From NCBI GenBank assembly GCA_021154065.1, contig JAJKJG010000064.1, forward strand, positions 1 to 7,184: DNA of 7,184 bases, given 5' to 3'. Below the pieces are notes generated by a model. It made no database searches. It was given only the letters and a program-made list of their open reading frames with translations, and was not told the origin of the DNA. The position numbers were made by a program, and so were the translations under genes. How positions within the stretch are numbered: the stretch's first letter is position 1; each line of letters opens with the position of its first letter. Shown here piece by piece: positions 1 through 6,207 of the stretch. This stretch comes from Methylobacterium sp. (lineage in GTDB: Bacteria; Pseudomonadota; Alphaproteobacteria; Rhizobiales; Beijerinckiaceae).

Positions 1-6
1 GCCCGC

Positions 7-56
7 CCGTCACGGGACTGTCATGCAGGCGTCATAGGTGGGTGGCGAACGGATAC
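7..56 (+). promoter_or_regulatory. Triple Pho box and probable pst operon promoter
   Basis: Three direct heptamers lie exactly 11 bp apart: CCGTCAC (7-13), CTGTCAT (18-24) and GCGTCAT (29-35). The known PhoB site is a tandem pair of CTGTCAT-like 7-mers, each followed by a 4-bp spacer. The second heptamer is a perfect match, the third differs at one or two bases, and the first is the weakest. PhoB sites replace the -35 element, with the -10 about 10 bp beyond the box. The fitting stretch here is GGATACC (51-57), a poor -10 match, as expected of an activator-dependent promoter. The half-sites and their phasing are read directly. PhoB activation of pstS is established for the family. The exact -10 and transcription start are inferred. 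Further half-sites could lie upstream of the window edge. Confidence 0.8.
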
Positions 57-125
57 CCCAAGGCCGTATGCCGCGCCCCCAGCCGAGGTCGCTCAGACCG
101 GCTCGCCGCGGACAGGAGGACGATG

Positions 126-1178
126 ATGAAGCTATTCCCTTATGCGCTCGCGGCCGGATTGGCGGCTGCCTCGGCCAGTGCCCCGGCGCTCGCGGCCGAT
201 ATTACCGGCGCCGGCGCGACCTTTCCGTTCCCGGTCTACTCGAAATGGGCCGAGGCCTACCGCAAGGAGGCCGGGATCGGGCTGAACTACCAGTCGATCG
301 GCTCCGGCGGGGGCATCCGCCAGATCAAGGCCAAGACCGTGGATTTCGGCGCCACCGACGCGCCGCTCAAGGGCGACGACCTCGAGAAATCCGGTCTCGT
401 CCAGTTCCCGACCGTGCTCGGCGGCGTCGTGCCGGTGGTGAACATCCCCGGCCTGAAGTCGGGCGAGCTCAAGCTCACCGGCGACATCATCGCCGACATC
501 TACCGCGGCCAAGTCAAGAAGTGGAACGATCCGCGCATCGCACAGATCAATCAGGGCGTGATCCTGCCCGACGCCAACATCACGCCGGTCTACCGTTCCG
601 ACGGCTCGGGCACGACCAGCATCTTCACCGACTACCTCTCGAGCGTCTCGCCCGAGTGGAAGTCGTCGCTCGGCATGGGCACGACGGTGAACTGGCCGGC
701 CGGCCAGGGCGGCAAGGGCAACGAGGGCGTCGCCGCGACCGTCAAGCAGGTCGCGAACGCGATCGGCTATGTCGAGTACGCCTACGCGAAGCAGAACAAC
801 ATGCCGGTCGCGCAGGTGAAGAACAAGGACGGGCAGTTCGTCGCGCCCGACGACAAGACCTTCGCCGCCGCGGCCGCAAACGCCGACTGGAGCGCGGCTC
901 CGGGCTTCGGCATCTCGCTCGTCAGCCAGCCGGGCGCGCAAGCGTGGCCGATCACCGGCGCGACCTTCATCCTGGTCTACAAGACCCCGGACAAGCCCGA
1001 GCAGGTGGCCGAGGTGCTCAAGTTCTTCGACTGGGCCTACAAGAGCGGCGACAAGCTCGCGAGCGACCTCGACTACGTGCCGCTGCCGGACAAGGCTTCC
1101 GACCAGGTCCGCCAGGTCTGGTCGAAGGAGATCAAGGGCAAGGACGGCAAGCCTCTCTTCGCCGCGAAGGGAAGCTGA
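126..1178 (+). CDS. pstS: Phosphate ABC transporter, periplasmic phosphate-binding protein PstS
   Basis: PstS captures inorganic phosphate in the periplasm and delivers it to the PstCA permease. The 350-aa product has a Sec-type signal peptide (a lysine, then an Ala-rich core) with a likely cleavage after ALA at residue 23, leaving mature ADITGAGATF. Phosphate-contacting motifs of the family are all present: GATFPFPVY (30-38), IGSGGGIRQ (58-66), VDFGATDAP (72-80, with the Asp that sorts phosphate from sulfate) and RSDGSGTT (157-164). Length fits the family. There are two adjacent ATGs, at 123 and 126. AGGAGG at 114-119 sits only 3 nt from the first and 6 nt from the second, so 126 is preferred, but 123 (one extra Met) is possible. 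The frame also opens further upstream at a GTG at 42, which would put a non-signal extension before the signal peptide and is rejected. It is the first gene of the operon, directly under the Pho boxes. Confidence 0.97.
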   Translation: MKLFPYALAAGLAAASASAPALAADITGAGATFPFPVYSKWAEAYRKEAGIGLNYQSIGSGGGIRQIKAKTVDFGATDAPLKGDDLEKSGLVQFPTVLGGVVPVVNIPGLKSGELKLTGDIIADIYRGQVKKWNDPRIAQINQGVILPDANITPVYRSDGSGTTSIFTDYLSSVSPEWKSSLGMGTTVNWPAGQGGKGNEGVAATVKQVANAIGYVEYAYAKQNNMPVAQVKNKDGQFVAPDDKTFAAAAANADWSAAPGFGISLVSQPGAQAWPITGATFILVYKTPDKPEQVAEVLKFFDWAYKSGDKLASDLDYVPLPDKASDQVRQVWSKEIKGKDGKPLFAAKGS

Positions 1179-1195
1179 GGCCGTTGCACGGCCTC
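1177..1195 (+). other. Intercistronic mRNA hairpin between pstS and pstC
   Basis: GAGGCCG (1177-1183) and CGGCCTC (1189-1195) form a perfect 7-bp stem around the loop TTGCA. The stem begins inside the pstS stop codon and lies in the 49-nt pstS-pstC gap, the longest gap in the operon. No run of T follows, so it is not a canonical intrinsic terminator. By analogy with other ABC transporter operons, where a stem after the binding-protein gene protects the upstream mRNA or causes partial termination, it may help make PstS in excess. The structure is visible in the sequence; the role is inferred. Confidence 0.5.
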
Positions 1196-1227
1196 GCCAC
1201 GGTCCGGCTGAGAGCAGCGAGGGGCGG

Positions 1228-2208
1228 ATGACCACGCTGACGCAAGCGGCCGTCATCGAGCGGCCGGCCCATGTCGTCCGCCGGGCCGCGCCGCTTGCCA
1301 CCGTCGACAGGCTCTTCAAGGGCGCGGCCTATGGCTGCGCCCTTTTCGTGCTCGTCGTGCTGCTCGGGATCCTCGGCTCGATGGTCTACGGCGGCTGGCC
1401 CGTGTTCCGCGAGTTCGGCTTCTTCGGGTTCCTGACGAGCTCGATCTGGGACGTGAACAACGACAATTACGGCGCCTGGCCGGCGGTGGCCGGCACGCTG
1501 ACGACCGCGCTCATCGCTCTCGTGCTCGGCGTTCCGATCAGTCTCGGGATCGCGATCTACCTCACGCAGCTCGCGCCGCCCTGGCTGAAGCAGCCGATCG
1601 GCACGGCGATCGAGCTTCTCGCCGCGGTGCCGAGCACCATCTACGGCATGTGGGGGCTGTTCGTGCTCGCGACGCTCGTCGCCCGCTACGTGCAGGTGCC
1701 GCTCAACAGCGTCGTCGAGGGCATGCCGATCGTCGGCACGATCCTCTACTCGCAGGTGCCCTCCGGCACCGGCATCGCGACCGCGGGCATCATCCTGGCG
1801 CTGATGATCATCCCCTTCATCGCCTCGATCACGCGCGACATGCTCGACCAGATCCCGACCGTGCTGCGCGAGAGCGCCTACGGCATCGGCTGCACCACCT
1901 GGGAGGTGGTGCGCTACGTCCTCATCCCGCAGGCCGGTGTCTCGATCATCGGCGCCGTCATGCTCGGGCTCGGCCGCGCGCTCGGCGAGACCATGGCCGT
2001 GACTTTCGTCGTCGGCAACGCCAACCGCCTCTCCGCCTCGATCTTCGAGCCCGGCTCGACGATCGCCTCGCGCATCGCCAACGAGTTCAACGAGGCGCTC
2101 GGCATGCAGCTCCACGCCCTCATCGCGCTCGGCTGCATCCTGTTCCTCGTCACCTTCGGCGTCCTCGTCGTGGCGCGCTACCTCGTCTCGCGCGTGCAGG
2201 CGCACTGA
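1228..2208 (+). CDS. pstC: Phosphate ABC transporter permease subunit PstC
   Basis: PstC pairs with PstA to form the inner-membrane channel through which phosphate from PstS is moved by PstB-driven ATP hydrolysis. The 326-aa product has six predicted membrane helices at about residues 33-54, 88-112, 128-152, 183-202, 238-262 and 294-317. It also has the PstC-typical extended periplasmic segment between helices 3 and 4 (about 153-182). The cytoplasmic EAA-like coupling loop is at 215-234: E215, G221 and the closing V-L-I-P are in register with the permease consensus. [10 protein letters not shown] (249-258) is a PstC hallmark. The ATG at 1228 follows GAGGGG (1219-1224) with a short spacer. It lies 49 nt after pstS and only 1 nt before pstA, so it should be co-transcribed with both. 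No anomalies seen. Confidence 0.96.
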   Translation: MTTLTQAAVIERPAHVVRRAAPLATVDRLFKGAAYGCALFVLVVLLGILGSMVYGGWPVFREFGFFGFLTSSIWDVNNDNYGAWPAVAGTLTTALIALVLGVPISLGIAIYLTQLAPPWLKQPIGTAIELLAAVPSTIYGMWGLFVLATLVARYVQVPLNSVVEGMPIVGTILYSQVPSGTGIATAGIILALMIIPFIASITRDMLDQIPTVLRESAYGIGCTTWEVVRYVLIPQAGVSIIGAVMLGLGRALGETMAVTFVVGNANRLSASIFEPGSTIASRIANEFNEALGMQLHALIALGCILFLVTFGVLVVARYLVSRVQAH

Positions 2209-2209
2209 C

Positions 2210-3096
2210 ATGCCTGAGGCTCACGCGGCGCCCGCGCCCCCCGAGGCCGCCAGTTGGCGGCGCGTTCGGCGCCCGCGCCGGCTCGCCGACCGCGCCATGA
2301 AGGTGTTTTGCGCCGCCGTCACGGCGCTCGGGGTCTTCGCGCTCGGCTGGATTCTGCTCCTGCTCGCCTGGGAGGGTCTGACCGCGTTCTCGCCAAGGAT
2401 CTTCACCGAGGTGACGCCCGGGCCGGGCAGCGAGGGTGGCGGGCTCGCCAACGCGATCGTCGGCAGCATCATCCTGACCTTCCTCGGGATCACGGTCGCA
2501 ACCCCGATCGGCGTCCTCGCCGGGACCTATCTGTCCGAGTACGGCAAGAGCTCGCGGCTCGCGAACGTCATCCGGTTCGTCAACGACATCCTGTTGTCGG
2601 CGCCCTCCATCCTGATCGGCCTGTTCGTCTATACGCTTATCGTCTGGCCGACCGGCGGCTACTCCGGCTGGGCCGGAGCGGTCGCGCTCGCCATCATTGC
2701 GACGCCGGTGATCGTGCGCACGACCGAGGACATGCTGCGCCTCGTGCCGAACACCCTGCGCGAGGCCGGCGCGGCGCTGGGGGCGCCGCCGGCGCAGGTC
2801 ACGATGCAAATCAGCTGGCGCGCCGCCAAGGCCGGCATCGTCACCGGCATCCTCCTCGCCATGGCCCGCATCGCCGGCGAGACCGCGCCGCTCCTGTTCA
2901 CGGCGCTGAACAACAGCTTCTGGTTCAACGCCTCGCTCCTCGGCGGCGTCGCGAACCTGCCGGTCACGATCTTCCAGTTCGCGCTCTCGCCCTATCCGAA
3001 CTGGCAGCAGCTCGCCTGGGCGGGCGCGCTCCTCATCACCGTCGCCATTATGGCGCTGTCCGTCGTTGCGCGCCTGCTGGTCAGAAGGGGGATACG

Positions 3097-3100
<4 letters not shown>
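2210..3100 (+). CDS. pstA: Phosphate ABC transporter permease subunit PstA
   Basis: PstA is the second channel subunit of the phosphate importer. The 296-aa product has an Arg-rich cytoplasmic N-terminus and six predicted membrane helices at about 32-54, 81-107, 129-147, 153-172, 207-228 and 269-291. The coupling loop begins with LREAGAALG (183-191). The Leu-Pro that usually ends the EAA motif is Trp-Arg here; loss of the Pro is, to my knowledge, normal in Pst[19 protein letters not shown] (218-235) and [14 protein letters not shown] (249-262) are diagnostic of PstA. The ATG is 1 nt after the pstC stop and has no good Shine-Dalgarno (only GCAGG at 2196-2200), so translation is probably coupled to pstC. 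A second in-frame ATG (residue 30, at 2297) would remove the cytoplasmic tail but keep all helices. The upstream start is preferred because of the tight junction, with moderate certainty. Confidence 0.95.
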
Positions 3101-3906
<806 letters not shown>

Positions 3907-3922
3907 TCGCGCCGTCGCTCGC

Positions 3923-3937
3923 AAAAGGAACGGTTCC
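3923..3937 (+). promoter_or_regulatory. phoU ribosome-binding site inside a small palindrome
   Basis: The phoU Shine-Dalgarno AAAAGGAA (3923-3930) overlaps an 11-bp perfect palindrome, GGAAC-G-GTTCC (3927-3937), which ends directly at the ATG. In mRNA the GGAA and UUCC arms could form a 4-bp stem over a 3-nt loop and partly hide the ribosome-binding site. The palindrome is certain. Any effect on phoU translation is speculative, since a stem this short is weak and may be fortuitous. Confidence 0.3.
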
Positions 3938-4651
3938 ATGGCGGACCACATCGTCAGCTCCTACGACGCCGAGCTCCAGGATCTGCGCCGCACGATCTCG
4001 GAGATGGGCGGCATCGCCGAGAAGATGCTGGCCGACGCCATCACGGCCCTGGTTCGCGGCGACACGGCGCTCGCCCAGGCGGTGATCGCCATCGATCCGC
4101 GGCTCGACGCGCTCCAGCGTGCGATCGAGGAGCGCGCCATCCTGACCCTCGTGCGCCGCCAGCCGATGGCCATCGACCTGCGCGAGACGGTGTCGGCGAT
4201 CCGCATCTCGGGCGATCTCGAGCGCATCGGCGACCTCGCCAAGAACATCGCCAAGCGCGTGCTCGCGATCAGCGGCCGCTTCCAGCCGCAGAAGATCGTC
4301 GCCGGCGTCCAGCACATGAGCGACCTCTGCGAGGCGCAGCTCAAGGACGTGCTCGACGCCTACGCCCAGAAGCAGGATGAGGCCGCGATGGACGTCTGGC
4401 GCCGCGACGGCGCCATCGACGCGCTCTATACCTCGCTGTTCCGCGAGCTCCTCACCTACATGATGGAGGACCCGCGCAACATCGCCTTCTGCACCCACCT
4501 CCTGTTCGCCGCGAAGAACATCGAGCGCATCGGCGACCACACCACGAACATCGCCGAGACGGTGCACTATCTCGTCACCGGCGAGAACGTCGTCGCCGAG
4601 CGCCCGAAGAACGATCGCTCGAGCTTCGAGCCGGTCGAGGCCGAGACCTGA
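3938..4651 (+). CDS. phoU: Phosphate signalling and uptake regulator PhoU
   Basis: PhoU links the Pst transporter to the PhoR/PhoB system. When phosphate is plentiful it damps the kinase signal and restrains uptake. The 237-aa product is the usual all-helical tandem of two PhoU repeats. Each repeat carries the metal-binding E/DxxxD signature: DLERIGD (93-99) in the first and NIERIGD (194-200) in the second, the latter continuing into HTTNIAE. RRQPMAIDLR (73-82) is another family landmark. There is no signal peptide or membrane helix, so it is cytosolic and likely membrane-associated through partners. The ATG at 3938 follows AAAGGA by 8 nt. It lies 31 nt after pstB and 3 nt before phoB, placing it firmly in the operon. 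Roughly the last 20 residues are polar and probably disordered. Confidence 0.96.
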   Translation: MADHIVSSYDAELQDLRRTISEMGGIAEKMLADAITALVRGDTALAQAVIAIDPRLDALQRAIEERAILTLVRRQPMAIDLRETVSAIRISGDLERIGDLAKNIAKRVLAISGRFQPQKIVAGVQHMSDLCEAQLKDVLDAYAQKQDEAAMDVWRRDGAIDALYTSLFRELLTYMMEDPRNIAFCTHLLFAAKNIERIGDHTTNIAETVHYLVTGENVVAERPKNDRSSFEPVEAET

Positions 4652-4654
4652 GCC

Positions 4655-5353
4655 ATGGCCTTGCGCATCCTGATCGCCGAGGACGAGGAGCCGCTGACGC
4701 TGCTCCTGCGCTACAACCTTGAGGCCGAGGGTTACGCCGTCGACAGCGTGGCGCGCGGCGACGAGGCCGAGCTGCGCCTGCGCGAAGCCGTGCCCGACCT
4801 CGTGCTGCTCGACTGGATGCTGCCCGGCCTCTCCGGAATCGAGCTCTGCCGGCGCATCCGCCTCAGGCGCGAGACCGAACGCCTGCCGGTCATCATGCTG
4901 ACGGCGCGCGGCGAGGAGGGCGACCGCGTCCGCGGGCTCGCGACCGGCGCCGACGACTACATCACGAAGCCGTTCTCGGTGCCGGAGCTCCTCGCCCGGG
5001 TGCGCGCCCTGTTGCGGCGGACAAAGCCCGCGCATGTCGCCCATCTCCTCGCCGCCGGCGATATCGAGCTCGACCGCGAGACGCGCCGGGTGCGCCGCGG
5101 CGGCCGCGAGCTTCATCTCGGCCCGACCGAGTTCAAGCTGCTCGAGTTCCTGATGCAGAGCCCGGGCAGGGTGTTCTCGCGCGACCAGCTTCTCGACGGC
5201 GTCTGGGGCCGCGACGTCTATGTCGACGAGCGCACCGTCGACGTGCATGTCGGCCGGCTGCGCAAGGCGCTCAATCGTGCCCGCCGCCCCGATCCAATCC
5301 GGACCGTGCGCGGCGCCGGCTACTCCTTCGACGAGACCTTCAGGGCCGAATAG
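4655..5353 (+). CDS. phoB: Phosphate regulon response regulator PhoB (OmpR family)
   Basis: PhoB is the transcription factor that, once phosphorylated by PhoR, binds Pho boxes such as those at 7-39 and activates the phosphate-starvation regulon. The 232-aa product has an N-terminal receiver domain (about 3-121) with acidic pocket Glu9/Asp10, phosphoacceptor Asp53 in LLDWMLPG, Thr83 in MLTARGEE, Tyr102 and Lys105 in DDYITKPFS. A C-terminal winged-helix domain (about 132-228) has recognition helix ERTVDVHVGRLRKAL (192-206) and wing RTVRGAGYSF (216-225). DWMLPG plus TARGEEGDRVRGL point to PhoB rather than another OmpR-type regulator. The start has no clear Shine-Dalgarno and sits 3 nt after the phoU stop, suggesting translational coupling. 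As last gene of a Pho-box operon it should autoregulate positively. The partner kinase gene phoR is not in the window. Confidence 0.95.
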   Translation: MALRILIAEDEEPLTLLLRYNLEAEGYAVDSVARGDEAELRLREAVPDLVLLDWMLPGLSGIELCRRIRLRRETERLPVIMLTARGEEGDRVRGLATGADDYITKPFSVPELLARVRALLRRTKPAHVAHLLAAGDIELDRETRRVRRGGRELHLGPTEFKLLEFLMQSPGRVFSRDQLLDGVWGRDVYVDERTVDVHVGRLRKALNRARRPDPIRTVRGAGYSFDETFRAE

Positions 5354-5363
5354 CCGCCGCCCC

Positions 5364-5464
5364 TAAAGCATGATGCCGAAAAGTGGCGACCGGTTTTCGG
5401 AAAACATCATGCTCAAACAAAGAGGTAGAGCGGGATGACGACTCGAAGAGAAGTCGTCGCGCTC
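5364..5464. repeat. Composite palindromic intergenic repeat (Rhizobiales type, RIME-like)
   Basis: Two palindromes fill the gap between convergent genes. The first has arms AGCATGATG (5367-5375) and CATCATGCT (5405-5413), a perfect 9-bp pairing. Inside it CCGAAAA (5376-5382) pairs with TTTTCGG (5394-5400), leaving an AAAA bulge. The second has GAGCG (5428-5432) with CGCTC (5460-5464) and an inner perfect 7-bp pair GACGACT (5437-5443) with AGTCGTC (5452-5458). The CATGAT-CCGAAAAGTGG-CCGGTTTTCGG pattern, followed by TCAAACAAA and a GAGCG-GATGACGA half, matches from memory the short mosaic repeats scattered through rhizobial and related genomes. It can form strong hairpins in either transcript and may end or protect both messages. 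No T-tract terminator is evident. The palindromes are seen; the family assignment is by recall and the function is inferred. Confidence 0.8.
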
Positions 5465-5471
5465 GCCCGAA

Positions 5472-6050
5472 TCACTCAACCTTCTCGTTCGGGTACACGC
5501 CCCAGAGACGGTCCTGCCGCACCCAGCCGGTGAGGTCGCGCGCCTTCGGGGTCACGACCACGATTCGGCACCAGGTGCCGGTGCATTGGCGGACATTGGC
5601 GATCACGCCCGGCTGGAGCTTCGCCACGACCTCGGCGCGCTCCTCGGCGCGCTCGTACAGCGGCAGCGGCGTCGCCTCGGCCTTGGCCCAGGGCGTGACG
5701 AGCGCGGTGCGGCGGCCGGAGAGCAGGGAATGCAGCACCCAGCCTTCGGTGCCTTCCGAATCGCGGATGCGGCGCCAGGTCTCGAACTCGGCGATGATCT
5801 CGACCGGCAGCCCGGCGCGCTGGAACACCCACGAGGTGCGGTGGTCCTTGGAGGGGCCCTCGCGCAGGTTCACCCGGTCGCTCTTGAGGCTGACGTAGCG
5901 CGGCACCGGCAGCCCGGTGGCCTTACCGGCGGTCGCCGCCGGCGCCGTCTGGGCCTCGGCGGCGCCCGCCGCCGCAAGCGCCGCGAGCCCGGTCGCGACG
6001 ATGAGGAGGAGCCGTCGCGCCCGCCGCGAAAGGAGAGGGATCGCCCGCAT
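5472..6050 (-). CDS. Exported protein with two SH3-like domains
   Basis: A 192-aa protein with a basic N-terminus (RRARR, residues 9-13), a hydrophobic Ala/Leu stretch (14-31) and a probable signal-peptidase site after AEA at residue 33. The mature part holds two bacterial SH3-like segments. The first, about 53-112, has the classic VNLREGPS (60-67) and EGWV (102-105) landmarks. The second, about 126-188, has LYERAEERAEVVAKLQPG and TGWVRQDRLWG. Cys156 and Cys161 could form a disulfide. This is a common alphaproteobacterial family of periplasmic or envelope proteins often annotated only as SH3-domain protein; such domains often bind peptidoglycan or peptides, but the role here is unknown. The ATG at 6050 has GGAAGGG (6066-6060 on the minus strand) 9 nt upstream. 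It converges on phoB and diverges from the dehydrogenase gene, so it is probably its own transcription unit. Confidence 0.85.
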   Translation of the reverse strand: MRAIPLLSRRARRLLLIVATGLAALAAAGAAEAQTAPAATAGKATGLPVPRYVSLKSDRVNLREGPSKDHRTSWVFQRAGLPVEIIAEFETWRRIRDSEGTEGWVLHSLLSGRRTALVTPWAKAEATPLPLYERAEERAEVVAKLQPGVIANVRQCTGTWCRIVVVTPKARDLTGWVRQDRLWGVYPNEKVE

Positions 6051-6080
6051 GGTCCTCGACCCTTCCGATCCGTACCGAAT

Positions 6081-6107
6081 TTGTCTTCTCTTGCGCCTCT
6101 GCTAGAG
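6081..6107 (+). promoter_or_regulatory. Possible promoter of the dehydrogenase gene
   Basis: TTGTC (6081-6085) and CTAGAG (6102-6107) are separated by 16 bp. This resembles the alphaproteobacterial housekeeping pattern TTGAC, about 17 bp, CTATAT. It would give a leader of roughly 90 nt before the ATG at 6208. Matches are partial, so this is a tentative call from sequence alone. Confidence 0.3.
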
Positions 6108-6113
6108 AGGCGC
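6093..6113. other. Perfect inverted repeat in the divergent intergenic region
   Basis: GCGCCTCT (6093-6100) and AGAGGCGC (6106-6113) are perfect 8-bp arms around GCTAG. The repeat covers the candidate -10 element of the dehydrogenase promoter and lies about 45 bp upstream of the SH3-protein start. It could be an operator for a dimeric regulator or a 5' hairpin. No regulator can be identified from the sequence. Confidence 0.45.
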
Positions 6114-6166
6114 CGAGACGCCCGCCATGAGGCGGCGTGTCGCCATCTAACGTCGAGCATGGTTAA

Positions 6167-6183
6167 GGGCGCGTGAAGCGCCC
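6167..6183 (+). other. Hairpin in the dehydrogenase leader
   Basis: GGGCGC (6167-6172) and GCGCCC (6178-6183) form a perfect 6-bp stem over GTGAA. A second, imperfect stem lies upstream: ACGCCCGCC (6118-6126) with GGCGGCGT (6131-6138), one bulged C and the loop ATGA. They sit in the presumed untranslated leader. Short GC stems occur by chance in DNA this rich in G and C, so functional weight is low. Confidence 0.25.
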
Positions 6184-6207
6184 CCGATCCGAGGACCGGG
6201 GCGGCCG

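Noticed and set aside
42..125. GTG start at 42 for pstS
   Set aside because: It would add a polar stretch in front of an evident signal peptide and overlap the likely -10 region; a strong AGGAGG sits just before the ATG pair at 123/126.
1132..2211. Long minus-strand open frame (359 codons) opposite pstC
   Set aside because: Its translation is dominated by Arg, Asp, Glu, His and Ala with no domain, and it lies opposite a certain pstC. This is the usual antisense shadow in high-GC DNA. The same applies to the minus-strand frames 132-1319, 2992-3951, 3887-5248 and 6163-7161.
2756..2824. PstA coupling loop lacking the Leu-Pro end of the EAA motif
   Set aside because: Looked like a loss of a key residue, but PstA proteins as I recall them commonly lack this Pro. 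The rest of the loop and the [11 protein letters not shown] hallmark are intact.
2254..3096. Apparent N-terminal extension of PstB
   Set aside because: The pstB frame stays open upstream through pstA, but that part reads as an Arg/His/Ala-rich out-of-frame translation of pstA. PstB homology starts after the ATG at 3097, which has a good ribosome-binding site and an ATGA overlap.
5383..5898. Plus-strand open frame through the repeat and the SH3-protein gene
   Set aside because: Its start lies within the palindromic repeat and the rest is antisense to a gene with a clear signal peptide and SH3 landmarks; the protein has no recognisable features.
5870..6160. Minus-strand frame across the divergent intergenic region
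   Set aside because: Composition is Arg/Ser/Gly-rich, it overlaps the SH3-protein gene in another frame, and there is no supporting start context.
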